Below, one piece after another: positions 7,728 to 18,288 of a stretch of 64,000 nucleotides of DNA (within the stretch, counting starts at the first letter, position 1; each line of letters opens with the position of its first letter). Under the pieces are notes generated by a model. It was not told the DNA's origin, did no database searches, and was given only the letters and a program-made list of their open reading frames with translations. Source of the DNA: Desertimonas flava (GTDB taxonomy: Bacteria; Actinomycetota; Acidimicrobiia; Acidimicrobiales; Ilumatobacteraceae). The translations under genes and the position numbers were made by a program. The stretch is taken from contig NZ_QKYK01000002.1 of assembly GCF_003426815.1 (NCBI RefSeq), positions 124,001 to 188,000 of the forward strand. Direction: 5' to 3'.

Positions 7728-10700
7728 TCAGCTCCCCGCTCCCGCCGCCTGCAAGGCGTTGGGGTTCGTCGACGGCACGTCGCCGTCGGTGTTGAACGCG
7801 AGCACCGTTGTGGGCAGGAACTGGCGGACGTGATCGAGATCGTCCGGGGCCAGCGCGCGGACGTGAGCCAGATCGAGCGTCTCGAGCAGCACTTGGTTGA
7901 GACCGTCCGCGGTCCACGGCTCGCCGATCACGGGGGGCACCGCCAGCAGCAGTGCCTGCGGCGCCGTGGCCGTCGGCGGCTCGTAGTGGAACGCCACGCC
8001 CGTCGTCTCGGCGGGCGCCGGCACGAGCTCGGTCAGCTCGTCGACGAGCAGGCCGGCGAGCGGGCGGCCGGGTTCGATCGTCTCCGCACCGATGAGCACG
8101 AGTGAGGTGGCGCCGTCGACGTAGGAATCGGCGGGCCGGCCGTTCCACGCCGCGCCCGGGCGGTGCGGCGTCTGGGCCAACCGCAACCGCAGGTCCGCAC
8201 CGGCGAGCGCCTCGGCCTCCCGCCGGGCGATGCCGAGGCGCATCAACGGCTCGCGCACGCGCTCCATGCGCATGAGCCACGTGTCGGCCACGAGTGGGTC
8301 CTCGCCGGTCAGCGCCGGGTCATCCCGCGACGCGGCGAGCTCCGCGGCGTTCGCCGCGACGAACTGCGGGAGCGCGACGAAGCCGTCGCCGAGCAACGTG
8401 CGCAGTCGCTGCTGGGCGGCGGCGAGGTCGTCGCCTCCGAGCTGACCTGCTGCGTCGAGCCGGACCTGCAGTGCGGTCCGCGCCCGATCCGCTGCGCCGC
8501 GGATCGACGCGTCGTCCACCGAACCTGTCACGGCGGCAGTGTCGAGCCCGAAGCCCCACGATTCCACCAGGGCGTCGTGGACATCAGTGGTGTCGGTGCC
8601 GGATAGCGACGCGTCGAGGGCGGCGATGGCCGATTGCACGCGCTCGGCGGCTCGGACCGACCGCTGATCCAGCTCGGCGGCGTCCGCGCCCGGCGCCGGA
8701 TCGGCGTGGGGAGGTAGCAGCATCGTGCCGTCGAGTGGGCGGGCGGAGGCGACGAGGCCCGACAGCGACCGTCCGAGCTCCAGGAGGTCGAGCACCTCAC
8801 GGTCGGGACGCAACGACACTCGGGCTCCAGGGGCCGGGTCCGAACGGGCGGCACGGACGGCGCGAGCGGACAGTTCGGCCACGCCGGCATCGCCGGCGCC
8901 GGCGATGCGCACGAAATCGGTGGCCGTCAGGCCGAGGTCGATGAAGGGCACCTCGTGGTTCGTGCCGTCGTCGGCGGACAGGGCGACCAGTAGGGCGGTC
9001 ACCGGACCGAGACACCCGGCCAGCCATGCGTCGAGTGCTGGCTCGCTCGCCGCCCACGGTGAGGAGTCGGCGACCGCCCACCCGCCCGTCGGCGCGGCGT
9101 CGGCGGAGAAGGTGATCGCCACGCGATGGGTCACGGTGACGCCCGTGCGCGGCGTGCGGATGAAGTCGAGGTCGGGCGGTGGGGCGAGCCCGCGATCGAT
9201 GTCGCCGAGCGTGTTGACCGCAGCCGTGAGGTTGCCCCGCACGAAGTGGTGGACCTGCTCGGCCTGCAGGAGATCGGCCGCCGCGTCGACAGCCACGCCG
9301 AGGCGGCGCAGCACGCCCGCTGCCCGGCGGCGCAGCGGCTCGTCCTGCGAGCCGGCGACGAGATGATCGATCGCGTGGCCCTCGCTGTCGAACCAGAGTT
9401 TGTGGAGCGACAGCCCGTCGAGCCGGCGGGCCGCGAGCGGCAGCGACTCCTGTCCCGGCAGGGGCGAGACCTCGCGCGCGTTGTCGATCGAGGCATCGAG
9501 ACCATGTTCGTGGAGATCGCGCTCGACGAGGTATCCGAGCACGGCACCCAGGCTGCGCCCGGCCCGAACCCCATCGAAGAGGCGCTGGGCGAGCCGCACC
9601 CGTTGCGACGTGATGGTGATGGCGAACGGGTCGTCGTCGCCCCCGCCGTGACTGAGGTGGGCATTGCGCAGGAGGGCGGCGACCTCGGCCTGATGGATCG
9701 ACGGAGCGTGGAGGAAGCCCGGGTCGTCGGGCGGCCGATGCAGTGGCAGCTCCTCACCATCGACCGGTTCGGAAACCGTGTCCGCCGACGTCGGGGCGAG
9801 CTGTTCGACCCAGCCGTAGCCGCCGACGAGCACGCCGGTCGGCTGGGTGGTGCGCAACTCGGCGAGACGCCGCGTTGCCAACGACGTGGCCCAGGCGTCC
9901 ACCCGATGTGACGCCGCGTCGAGGGCGTCGGCAACGAGCGGCGTGACCGCGTCGGCACTCGCGTCGGCGACGGCCAGGGCGGCTGAGCGGAACGCCTCGA
10001 TGGCGGCGGCCGCCGGGTCGGTCTCCGACGCCAGCCGCTCTCGTACCGTGACGCCGTCGACCGGTCGCGCCAGCCGTGCCGACCAGGTGAGCGGCGAGCC
10101 GGTGAACCCGAACAGCTCGGCATCGCGGACCGGGGCCACCGTCGCGTCACCGATGAGCTCGGTCGCGGCGGTCGCATGTTCTCGCAACCAGCCCTGTCGC
10201 ACGAGCGCGGCGAGCAGGGAGGTGGGGCGGGTGTCGGCCGCGTCGGCGACGGCATCGAGCGGGGCGTCGAGCAGGGCCCGCAGGGAGGCCGCGTGATCGT
10301 CGCCGACGAGCGGCAGGTCGACCGGCCACGCCGTGGGCTCGTACAGGACCAACGCCGCGGCGACCGTGGTGGGCAGCCCGGCGGCGATGGCGAGCGACTG
10401 CGTGCGAGCGGCGAGCGCCCGCCAGGCATCCGCGGGCACCGCTCGGTCCAGGAAGTCGAGGGCGTTGGCGGCGAACGTCGAACCGAGGGCCCGGCGCAGC
10501 GTCACCCGGTCGGACCGGGCATCGAGGCCGAGCACGTCGACGAGATCGGCGGCAGGATCGCCGCGCCCGACCCTGGAGGCCTTGGACAGCATCGGGCGCC
10601 AGCCGCTCCCGATCAGCCCGGCGACCAGACCACCGAGCCGCGTCTCCCGAGGATCCCCGCGGAAGCGTGTGAGCGCCGTGGTGGGCAACAACCCGTACGG

Positions 10701-11894
10701 CTGACGACCGATGCGGAGCGTCGGCAGCGGGCCGCCCGGACGCAGGAAGGCAGCAGCGTGTTCACGCGCCCAGGCGCAGTCGTCGGCGTCGAGCCCGGCG
10801 ACGCCGAGCCCCACGAACTGGGTGAGCCAGTAGCCCCAGGTCGCCGGCCACAGCGTCCGGGCGACGGCCGCGGCGAGTTCGCCATCGTCGGCGCCGTCCG
10901 CCGGCACGTGGGCGTCGGCCAACCCCATGGCTTGGGCCAGCAGCGAGCTGGGCTCCGCCGGCGACGTCGCCCCGAGGTCGCCCAGGGAGCCGATCTCGGC
11001 GCTCGACCAGCCGGCCGGCGTCGCCTCGGTGTTGTTGGTGAGCGTGCCGGGCGCGACGATGCCCAGCCCGGCGGTGAACCGCTGGGCATCGAGCAGGGCG
11101 GCCAGCCCGTCGGCCCCAGCGGCGGGATCGTCGTTTCGCACCCCGGTGACGAGCAGCAGGTCGACCGGCCCGTCCACAGGAAGGCGCAGCGCCATCCCGA
11201 CCGCCTCGGCCGTGGCGAAGTCGACGAGCCAGTGCATCCCCGTGTCGATCGCCGCCACGTCCTGGTCGTCGGTGGCGGTGTCGGCCTCCGGGTGCACGAG
11301 CGGGGCGTCGATGTCGGGTCCGACGTTGAGGTCGGTGGTGATCGGACGGCCAGTGACCACGGCAACGACCTGGCCGCCGGCGTAGGCGGTCGCCGTCCAG
11401 GCCGAGGGCAGCAGGCGGGCCACGGGCGGGGCCGAGCGCTCGGTCAGCTCGATCGGGCCGAACGTCGGGAGCACCCGCGGATCCTCCGTGTCGGCGACAG
11501 CGTCGGCGGGCCGAGCGTTGGCGTTGTCCGGCCGCGTCGCCCTGGCGATCCAGCCCGCCCGGGCCGGCTCGAACCGTTCGGCGAGCGACTGCCACGCTCG
11601 GCGGCGTCGATCGTCGTCGCGGCCGCAGCGCCACTCGGCGAGCCAGAACTGACGGCCGGCGTCGGCTTCCGCCGCCGTCAGCCGCGGGTCGTGGGCGTCG
11701 ACGTGCACCTGGTCGGGCCAGACCCGCACGAGCAGCTCCCGCCCCCCGGTCGCAGTGCCCACGTAGCGGGTCTCGACGCGGACCGGCAGCAACACGATGG
11801 GGTGGCTCGCCGCCACTGTTGCGGCGAGCACGGGGTCGACCGGCCCGGCCGAACCGGCGGCGATCAGCGGGCCGAGGTCGACGACGGCGCTCAC
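7728..11894 (-). CDS. Unassigned 1388-aa protein of the five-gene operon
   Basis: The start is the GTG at 11894, which overlaps the upstream stop as GTGA. No family recognised. Residues 27-60 read PIVLLPVRVETRYVG followed by LLVRVWPDQVHVDAHDPRLT, a compact motif that looks conserved. The middle is alpha-rich and Ala/Asp-rich, and the C-terminal 150 residues carry SYVDGATSLVLIG and TTGVAFHYEPP..APQALLLAVPP, apparently a separate folded end domain. No signal peptide, no transmembrane helices and no enzyme signature were seen. Length and strict coupling to its neighbours suggest a structural subunit or scaffold; that is inference. Confidence 0.7.
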   Translation of the reverse strand: MSAVVDLGPLIAAGSAGPVDPVLAATVAASHPIVLLPVRVETRYVGTATGGRELLVRVWPDQVHVDAHDPRLTAAEADAGRQFWLAEWRCGRDDDRRRRAWQSLAERFEPARAGWIARATRPDNANARPADAVADTEDPRVLPTFGPIELTERSAPPVARLLPSAWTATAYAGGQVVAVVTGRPITTDLNVGPDIDAPLVHPEADTATDDQDVAAIDTGMHWLVDFATAEAVGMALRLPVDGPVDLLLVTGVRNDDPAAGADGLAALLDAQRFTAGLGIVAPGTLTNNTEATPAGWSSAEIGSLGDLGATSPAEPSSLLAQAMGLADAHVPADGADDGELAAAVARTLWPATWGYWLTQFVGLGVAGLDADDCAWAREHAAAFLRPGGPLPTLRIGRQPYGLLPTTALTRFRGDPRETRLGGLVAGLIGSGWRPMLSKASRVGRGDPAADLVDVLGLDARSDRVTLRRALGSTFAANALDFLDRAVPADAWRALAARTQSLAIAAGLPTTVAAALVLYEPTAWPVDLPLVGDDHAASLRALLDAPLDAVADAADTRPTSLLAALVRQGWLREHATAATELIGDATVAPVRDAELFGFTGSPLTWSARLARPVDGVTVRERLASETDPAAAAIEAFRSAALAVADASADAVTPLVADALDAASHRVDAWATSLATRRLAELRTTQPTGVLVGGYGWVEQLAPTSADTVSEPVDGEELPLHRPPDDPGFLHAPSIHQAEVAALLRNAHLSHGGGDDDPFAITITSQRVRLAQRLFDGVRAGRSLGAVLGYLVERDLHEHGLDASIDNAREVSPLPGQESLPLAARRLDGLSLHKLWFDSEGHAIDHLVAGSQDEPLRRRAAGVLRRLGVAVDAAADLLQAEQVHHFVRGNLTAAVNTLGDIDRGLAPPPDLDFIRTPRTGVTVTHRVAITFSADAAPTGGWAVADSSPWAASEPALDAWLAGCLGPVTALLVALSADDGTNHEVPFIDLGLTATDFVRIAGAGDAGVAELSARAVRAARSDPAPGARVSLRPDREVLDLLELGRSLSGLVASARPLDGTMLLPPHADPAPGADAAELDQRSVRAAERVQSAIAALDASLSGTDTTDVHDALVESWGFGLDTAAVTGSVDDASIRGAADRARTALQVRLDAAGQLGGDDLAAAQQRLRTLLGDGFVALPQFVAANAAELAASRDDPALTGEDPLVADTWLMRMERVREPLMRLGIARREAEALAGADLRLRLAQTPHRPGAAWNGRPADSYVDGATSLVLIGAETIEPGRPLAGLLVDELTELVPAPAETTGVAFHYEPPTATAPQALLLAVPPVIGEPWTADGLNQVLLETLDLAHVRALAPDDLDHVRQFLPTTVLAFNTDGDVPSTNPNALQAAGAGS

Positions 11895-14812
11895 GGGTTC
11901 ACCGCCGGCTCCTGAGGGCGCATGAGGACGGGCACCGGGATGGAGATCTGCGCCGGCAGTTGGCGCAGCCGGACGGCGAGGGCGGCCGAGGTGGCGTCGG
12001 CCGCCGGCGCGTGGGCGACGCCGGTCGGCCCCTTGCCGACGTCGAAGCCGAACCGGGGAGCGCTCGGCTGTTCGGCGATGACGATCGACCACAGCTCGGC
12101 TTCGTCGGCGGGGATGGCGAACCCGAAGTACCGGACGTCGGGATCGAGCGCCCCGGTGAACACGGGAAGCCGCGTGTCGGTGCCGCGTACCGCGGTGACG
12201 ATGGCGTCGGGGAAGCGGCGCAGCAACTCGCTCCGCAGCAGCAGGACGAAGCGCTCGCCGACCGTTGCCGGCGCGCCCAGCGGGCGGTCGCCCCACTCGG
12301 CGAGCGGCTCGAGGTCGACCGGTGCCGTCGGATCGATCGCACTGTCCCAGAACCTCCGGAAGAACGTGGCGTCGAGCGGGGTCGGGTACTCGCGCCAGAG
12401 CAGCTCACGACCGAACTCGTGATTCAGACCGATCATGAACGCCTGCACGAACGTGGAGTTGGTGCGCAGCGCCAGCGCCGTGTTGGCCGGCACCTCGTCC
12501 AGTCCGGGCAGCAGCCACTCTTGGCCGAGGGCGGCGAGCGCGGCAGCCATCGGCGTGGAGAACTGCGGGCTCAGCGTGGCGGCGGCAGGATCCTGCGGCT
12601 CCGGCTGGGGCCCCGCCGGGCCCGGCCCAGTGGGCGGCGACGTGTCCACAACGCCACTGAATGCGGCGCTGAACGTGAGCGACGGTGCGGCGACCGCGAT
12701 CACCTGGTCGAACAGGACGCCGATGTCGAGCGCGGCGCGTGGCGGCCCCGCGACCCGGGACGCGGAGAGGTACCGGGCGAGATGGGTGGGGGCCAACACT
12801 CGGAACGCGGCGGCGTCGCTGCTGTCGGGGAGCTCCGGCGGGTCGGGGTCCGGCGGGTCGGGCTCGGGCAGGTCGGGCGGGAAGTCGGGATCCTCGTCAT
12901 CCCGGGGGCGGCGCAACGACGATCCGAGCTGACGGATGCGGCCGGCGATGCGACCGGCGATGCGGCCGGCAAGGCCACCGGCGGGACCGGGGCGATCGAC
13001 GCGAAGCGGGCCGGTGGTTCGGCCGCGCACGACATCGCGCAGGTCGTCGATGGGACGCAGCCCTCCGCCTCCGCCTCCGCCTCCGGCGCCGAGTGACAGC
13101 GGAGCGACGCGGAACCGTGGTCTGCTCGGCGCGTCCGTGAACGCCGACGGCTGCATCAGCCCCCACGCAAGGTCGGTCGCCGTCGACGTCGCGCCGAGCA
13201 CCTCCAACGTCGCCAGCTCGCCGACATCGATGCGGGGCCCTGTGTGGTCGGCGATGGCGCCGACGCGAGCAAGCACCTCGAGCCCGGCTCGGCCCGGTCC
13301 CTCCGGTGCCGGCGACCCGGTGACGGCGCGGCGGACGGTGGCCCCGCGCGACCTCGTGACGCGCCGGACGCTGACGTCGAAAGTCGCCGTCGGCGAACCG
13401 TCGGTCGTCCCGGCGGTGGGACTCGGACCGTCGCCGAACAGCACTCGAGCCAGCATGGGCGGAGCACCGTCGGCCGCGAGGCGCAGGCGGGGGAGGAGTG
13501 GAGCGACCACGAACGCGCCGACCTCACCGCCGAGGGGTGCGAGGTGGCGGGCCAGCATCCGCTCGGCCACGGCGATCCCGGCATCGGTCAGTCGTCCGAG
13601 GGCCGCGACGGCATGGTGATCGGCCGCCTGGTCCCACGCCGACGCCACGAGGGTCTCCTGATCGCGCTGCACCACCTGCACACCGAGGGCGGCAGCGACG
13701 CGGGCCGCCGGGTCGAGATTGAGCTGCTCGTACCAGCGGGCTGCCGCCGGATCCAGCGTCGGTGGGTCTCGGTACGACGCGCCATAGCGCGGTGGGGCGA
13801 GCACCGGGGCGTCGATCGGGAACAGGTCCGGAGTGTTCAGCACCGTGGTCAGCGCGGACGCGAAGCGACCGGGGAGCGAGGGGTCGGACCAGCTGACCGG
13901 GTCGGCATCGAGGGCTCGGAGCGCGCCGCCGAGCCGGATCTGGGCGTCGTCCGTCCCGATGAGTCCCACGCCGGCGGTCGACAGGTCGATCGGCCGGGAC
14001 CCGAACGTGTCGGGCACGGTCCGGCCGCGGATGGCGAGCGCCAGCGACTGGAAGTCACCGGCCTCCCCGGTCGCGAAGCGCCAGTGGTGGTACACCGGCA
14101 GCTCGACCGGCTCCATGTCGGGCGCAAGGGTCCACGCCGGTCCTTGGGCACCGGCGGAATCGTCGCCGAGCCCGACTCGCCGGCCGACCTCGAACGTGGG
14201 GACGACACACGCGAGGTAGTCGGTCCGGGGGGTGAGCAGACGGCCACAGACGAGCCGCGACAGGTTGCGGGCCGGGTCGCCGTCGAGCGCGGCGAGGATG
14301 GACGGACCGCCCATGTCGGCCGGGGCGACCTGGGCGTGGGCCCACGCCCAGGAGTCGCGGAGGTCGGGAAGCTCGATCTCGGGGCGGGCGGGCGAACCGA
14401 TCCGCAGCACGGGCAGCGGGCCCCGACCGGGCGGGTCGATCCGGACGCCCGGGCCCTCCGCGACCACGACGAGGCACACCCACGGGCGGAGCCGTCCGGC
14501 GAGCGCCGACGCCGGCGTGAACAGCCATGGAAGCGACGGTTCGTCGAACTCGACCACGGCGAGGTAGTTGGATTCGAACGTGCGAGTCCCCGGGGCGGGT
14601 TCGGTGCGGATGATCTGCTGGGGGGCGATCGCCGTCACCTCACCCGGGCCCATCATCCGGACGGTCATCGGCGCCGGCTGGCTGCCGTTCACCGCGACCG
14701 CTGCGGTGGTGGCCACCTCGTTCGCCGGGTGGGCTTCGAGCACGTCTGGCGGCCGGTCGGCCGCGCCGCCCCGGTCGACCCACGGCAGGAACACCAGCGG
14801 GGTGTCGCTCAC
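11891..14812 (-). CDS. Unassigned 973-aa two-part protein of the five-gene operon
   Basis: The start is the GTG at 14812, overlapping the DUF6603 stop as GTGA. The N-terminal part (about 1-570) begins TPLVFLPWVDRGG and has PSLPWLFTPASA and a long alpha/beta region. A low-complexity joint follows at about 574-665: eight Gly in a row, a triple repeat (GLAGRIAGRIAGRIRQ) and an Asp/Pro-rich stretch (DPDFPPDLPEPDPP). The C-terminal domain has a clear constrained block, TFVQAFMIGLNHEFGRELLWREYPTP and FFRRFWDS, around residues 810-850. No secretion signal or membrane segment. I cannot name the family; the two-domain build with a flexible linker is seen directly. Confidence 0.7.
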   Translation of the reverse strand: MSDTPLVFLPWVDRGGAADRPPDVLEAHPANEVATTAAVAVNGSQPAPMTVRMMGPGEVTAIAPQQIIRTEPAPGTRTFESNYLAVVEFDEPSLPWLFTPASALAGRLRPWVCLVVVAEGPGVRIDPPGRGPLPVLRIGSPARPEIELPDLRDSWAWAHAQVAPADMGGPSILAALDGDPARNLSRLVCGRLLTPRTDYLACVVPTFEVGRRVGLGDDSAGAQGPAWTLAPDMEPVELPVYHHWRFATGEAGDFQSLALAIRGRTVPDTFGSRPIDLSTAGVGLIGTDDAQIRLGGALRALDADPVSWSDPSLPGRFASALTTVLNTPDLFPIDAPVLAPPRYGASYRDPPTLDPAAARWYEQLNLDPAARVAAALGVQVVQRDQETLVASAWDQAADHHAVAALGRLTDAGIAVAERMLARHLAPLGGEVGAFVVAPLLPRLRLAADGAPPMLARVLFGDGPSPTAGTTDGSPTATFDVSVRRVTRSRGATVRRAVTGSPAPEGPGRAGLEVLARVGAIADHTGPRIDVGELATLEVLGATSTATDLAWGLMQPSAFTDAPSRPRFRVAPLSLGAGGGGGGGGLRPIDDLRDVVRGRTTGPLRVDRPGPAGGLAGRIAGRIAGRIRQLGSSLRRPRDDEDPDFPPDLPEPDPPDPDPPELPDSSDAAAFRVLAPTHLARYLSASRVAGPPRAALDIGVLFDQVIAVAAPSLTFSAAFSGVVDTSPPTGPGPAGPQPEPQDPAAATLSPQFSTPMAAALAALGQEWLLPGLDEVPANTALALRTNSTFVQAFMIGLNHEFGRELLWREYPTPLDATFFRRFWDSAIDPTAPVDLEPLAEWGDRPLGAPATVGERFVLLLRSELLRRFPDAIVTAVRGTDTRLPVFTGALDPDVRYFGFAIPADEAELWSIVIAEQPSAPRFGFDVGKGPTGVAHAPAADATSAALAVRLRQLPAQISIPVPVLMRPQEPAVNP

Positions 14813-17800
14813 GGCCGCCGCCAGCGATCGTTGAGTCGAGGCGCGCCGACCAGCACCGGCTCGTCGTACCGCTCGCTCTGACCCGTACGGGTCGCCGCCC
14901 GTGCCGCGGCGCCGATACGCAATCCGGCGTCGAAGACATGCGGCGGCAGCGGCTTGGGAGGTGGCGGCGGCTCGTTCTCCGGCTGCTCGATCGGCACGCC
15001 GTCCGGGCCGACGACGATCTCGGTGTAGCCCAGCGGTGAAGCGGCCGCCGCCCCGACGTCGGTGCGGTAGACGTCGCTGCCGAACATCACGCCCGCCTCC
15101 CGTCGGACGAACGCCGGAGCGGCGAGCCGCTCGGCGTCGGTGAGGTCGAAGAAGTGGCCGTCGGGGAAGTCGTCGAACACGGGATCCTTGGGAACGGCCG
15201 CGCCACCCACCGTGGCCGACGTGAACTCGAAGCGCCGGTCCCGAGCCGGAACGAACGCGCCGACCCGGTCGATGTCCCGATCGAGCCGCAGCGGCACGAC
15301 CCCCTGGCGCACCTCGAGTCGCCCGAGCGGATGGAGGAGCAGCGCGTCGCTCGCCGGAGTCGCCCGCAATCCGACGAGCTGCCCGGCGGCGGGCGGAAGT
15401 TCTGTGCGCCAACTGGTCGGATTGGCCAGTCGGGTGAGGATCTCGGCGACGACGTCGATCGTCTCGGTGACGACGTCGCCCGAGCCGCCCACGAGGACCC
15501 GGTCGAACCCGACCGTGTAGTCCCACCACAGGATCCCGAACGTCGCCCGTCCGGCCACGCGGAGGGGGAGCGGGCCTTCGAGCGTGCCCCGCACGTCGAC
15601 CTTGAACAGGTTGTGGCTGCCGCGCTTCAGCTGGACGCCGGCCTGGAAGTCGGCGATGAAGTGCGGTGGCCAGAGCTGGATGAGCACGTCGAAACCGACG
15701 TATCCCTCGATGCTGAACCCGTACGCCGCCGCGTACAGCGCGGCACGAGCGCCGAACTGCACGGTGTTCGACGTCAGCGCGAAGTACGCCTCGACGGTGA
15801 GCTTCGGGTTGTTGCCGGTGGTCAGGGCGATCGTCACCCGCGGCACGACCGGGAAGCCGGTCGGCGGGCGGAACCGTGGGTTGAAGCCACCGACGGCGAG
15901 GGCGAACCCTTCGCCCCTCGCCCGGCGGAACGCGGCGGCGCCGGTGAGCACGAAGCGGCCGCACAGCTTCGACTCGTAGAGCACGGCGTCGACCGCCATT
16001 GCACCCGTGTCGAGGTCGAAGACCCCCACGACGTCGAGGTTGAGCCGGAGGACGGCGTCCTTGTCCTGCGGAAGGGCCGACGAGATGCGCCCGAGGACGA
16101 GCAGCCGGGACTTGTCGGCGACCGAGTCCCGCTCCAGCAGCAGGGCCAGGTCGGCGCGGATGATCGGGTGGCCGGCGCCGAAGAACAGCTTGACGAGGAG
16201 GCCGTAGCTGTGGGTGCCCTGCTGGACCGGGAAGAACGTCCGCAGCGCGCCGACCAGCTCGGGGACGTGTTTGGCCGGATCGGCCGGGAACAGGATGTGG
16301 CGCATCTGGCCGGTCGGCAGGGCGGCGCGCACGGCGTCGACGTTCAGGCGGCGGTTGGCGACGTAGATGAGACCGAAGCCGTCGAACGTGACGAATCCCG
16401 CCTGGAGGTCGAGGTGCTCCACGGTGCCGATGAGGATCAGCGACGAGTCGTCTGCTCCCGCGGTGCCCGGTGACGCCAGGCCGATGCACGTGATCGTGAC
16501 CAGCTTGCCGATCCGCAGGACGAGGACGCCGACGTAGTCGCCGGTCGCCGCGTCGTGCTGGATCGACCCGCCCCCGCTGACCGGTCCGGTCTCGACGTTG
16601 ACGGCGATGCCGCGTGGATACGCGGCACCAACACCGGCTTGGACGATCCCGAGGTTGCGATCCGCGCGTGGCGTGATGGTGTCGGTGCTGGCCTGGAGGC
16701 CGAGTTGATCGACGCTGACGTACACCGGGCCGATCTGTGTGCTGAACGACACCAGCAGCCCGATGGCGACGGCCCGGCCGGTCTCTGGTGCGGTGGCCTT
16801 CCGCCCGGCGAGCCGCACGACGATCTCGTGCACGTTGATGCCGAGCAGCGAGCCGCCGCCGAGCGGCACGGTGGCCTCGAACGTCGGTGGTCCGGCCCGG
16901 CCGGCCGAGTCGAACGGCGGCTCGGCGCCGGCCGCGTCGGCGGCCGACGGCGTGTGGAAGTCCCAGATGAACCCCAGTTGGCTGTCGAAGCCGACGGCCA
17001 GCGAGATCGGCCGGCGCATCGGTCGGCCCCCGAGCAGCTTGCGCATGAACCCGTCGGCGCTCGCCCCGTCGATGACGACCGCTGCCTGGTCGAGGCGGAA
17101 CAGGCCACGCGCTCCGCGGCCCGACAGCGTGAGCGCCGCGGCGATCGGTCCCAGCTCGAGGCGCGTGCCGACGCGGCGGGGCAGGGCGTACGACACGCCG
17201 GTCTCGTTCGGCAGGATCGTCCACGCCACCGACACCTGCGACGTCTCCGCCGTCGCGCTGGCCCGCGAGTCCGTCCCCGAGATCAGCCATGACGCGCCGG
17301 CGTCGCAGCGGATGTCGACCCGGAAGTGCCAGTCCGGATCGCCGGGGTCGTGACCCTTGTTGATCAGCTGGTCGAGCGTGAGCTCACCTCCGACGCTGAG
17401 GAACAGCTGGTGCGGCCGGGCCGGAGTGCCGAGGCGGCGGGGGAGGTAGAGCCAACTGAGCCGCAGTTGCTGCTCGTCATCTCGACCTCGTCGCCGCAGC
17501 GCCAGCGACACCATGCGCCCCGACACCACGTCGGCCGCAGTCGGGCGCACCGGCGAGTCGACGTCGAGGGCGGCGGCGTCCCAGCCGACGATCACGTCGT
17601 GCAAGACGTTCTCGTCGAACTCGTCTTTCACCTGGTCGACGACGGCGATGGCCGCGATCGCTCCCCGGATCAGCCCGTCGATCACGAGGAACGACACGTC
17701 GCGGTCGGTCTCCAGCGTGCTGCCGGCGGCCCCGGGAACCGTGTCGTCGAGATCGTCGAGCGTGCGGCCGGGATTCCAGACGAAGGCGAAGATCGACGCG

Positions 17801-18264
17801 AACGCGTTGAGGAACCGGGCGTGGCCGCGCTCGCCCGGGCCGTGGGTCTCGGTGAGCTCGACGGCCGAGGCGATCGCCTGCATCACGAGGAACAGCTTCG
17901 GCGACGACCGGCGGATGTGGTTGCTCGCCAGGATGTCGAGCAAGCCGTAGGCGAAGGCGTCGCCACGGCTCGGCCAGTCGGCGTCCCAGGCCTCGATCTG
18001 GTCGATGATCGCGCCGAGGATGATCGCCACGTTGGCGACCGCTTCGGCATCGGCCTGGGCGTCGGGGTCGACGTTGTCGCTGTACCGCCGCACCACCTCG
18101 AGGGCACCGGTGGGCAGCGTGAGGTCTCCGGCACCCCCCGGCTTACCGCCGAGGTCGGCGAGCACGGCCTCGCGCACGTCCCGGTGCACGAAGAGGTCGC
18201 CGATGTCGCCGGCGACGTCCGCTGCCCAACCCGCCAGGCGCTGGAGGAACGATCGCTCACTCAT
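14809..18264 (-). CDS. DUF6603 domain protein, 1151 aa
   Basis: Start ATG at 18264. The N-terminal about 250 residues are alpha-helical (starts SERSFLQRLAGWAADVAGDI), and the rest is a long array of amphipathic beta strands. Around residue 790 stands the block GGFNPRFRPPTGFPVVPR...NPKLTVEAYFALTSNTVQFGA, which I take as the DUF6603 signature. A proline-rich stretch lies near the C-terminus. No signal peptide, so an outer-membrane-like barrel role is unlikely; repetitive beta structure fits a large soluble or particle-forming protein. It starts 24 bp after the PhoD-like gene and overlaps the next gene by GTGA. The function of DUF6603 is unknown to me. Confidence 0.75.
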   Translation of the reverse strand: MSERSFLQRLAGWAADVAGDIGDLFVHRDVREAVLADLGGKPGGAGDLTLPTGALEVVRRYSDNVDPDAQADAEAVANVAIILGAIIDQIEAWDADWPSRGDAFAYGLLDILASNHIRRSSPKLFLVMQAIASAVELTETHGPGERGHARFLNAFASIFAFVWNPGRTLDDLDDTVPGAAGSTLETDRDVSFLVIDGLIRGAIAAIAVVDQVKDEFDENVLHDVIVGWDAAALDVDSPVRPTAADVVSGRMVSLALRRRGRDDEQQLRLSWLYLPRRLGTPARPHQLFLSVGGELTLDQLINKGHDPGDPDWHFRVDIRCDAGASWLISGTDSRASATAETSQVSVAWTILPNETGVSYALPRRVGTRLELGPIAAALTLSGRGARGLFRLDQAAVVIDGASADGFMRKLLGGRPMRRPISLAVGFDSQLGFIWDFHTPSAADAAGAEPPFDSAGRAGPPTFEATVPLGGGSLLGINVHEIVVRLAGRKATAPETGRAVAIGLLVSFSTQIGPVYVSVDQLGLQASTDTITPRADRNLGIVQAGVGAAYPRGIAVNVETGPVSGGGSIQHDAATGDYVGVLVLRIGKLVTITCIGLASPGTAGADDSSLILIGTVEHLDLQAGFVTFDGFGLIYVANRRLNVDAVRAALPTGQMRHILFPADPAKHVPELVGALRTFFPVQQGTHSYGLLVKLFFGAGHPIIRADLALLLERDSVADKSRLLVLGRISSALPQDKDAVLRLNLDVVGVFDLDTGAMAVDAVLYESKLCGRFVLTGAAAFRRARGEGFALAVGGFNPRFRPPTGFPVVPRVTIALTTGNNPKLTVEAYFALTSNTVQFGARAALYAAAYGFSIEGYVGFDVLIQLWPPHFIADFQAGVQLKRGSHNLFKVDVRGTLEGPLPLRVAGRATFGILWWDYTVGFDRVLVGGSGDVVTETIDVVAEILTRLANPTSWRTELPPAAGQLVGLRATPASDALLLHPLGRLEVRQGVVPLRLDRDIDRVGAFVPARDRRFEFTSATVGGAAVPKDPVFDDFPDGHFFDLTDAERLAAPAFVRREAGVMFGSDVYRTDVGAAAASPLGYTEIVVGPDGVPIEQPENEPPPPPKPLPPHVFDAGLRIGAAARAATRTGQSERYDEPVLVGAPRLNDRWRRP

Positions 18265-18288
18265 GACACCACGTTCCTGACGACCGGT

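Noticed and set aside
11891-17290. Single 1799-codon open frame on the minus strand
   Set aside because: Its first 826 codons are Arg/Pro-rich shadow sequence antiparallel in frame to the DUF6603 gene; the GTG at 14812 overlapping the DUF6603 stop is the real start.
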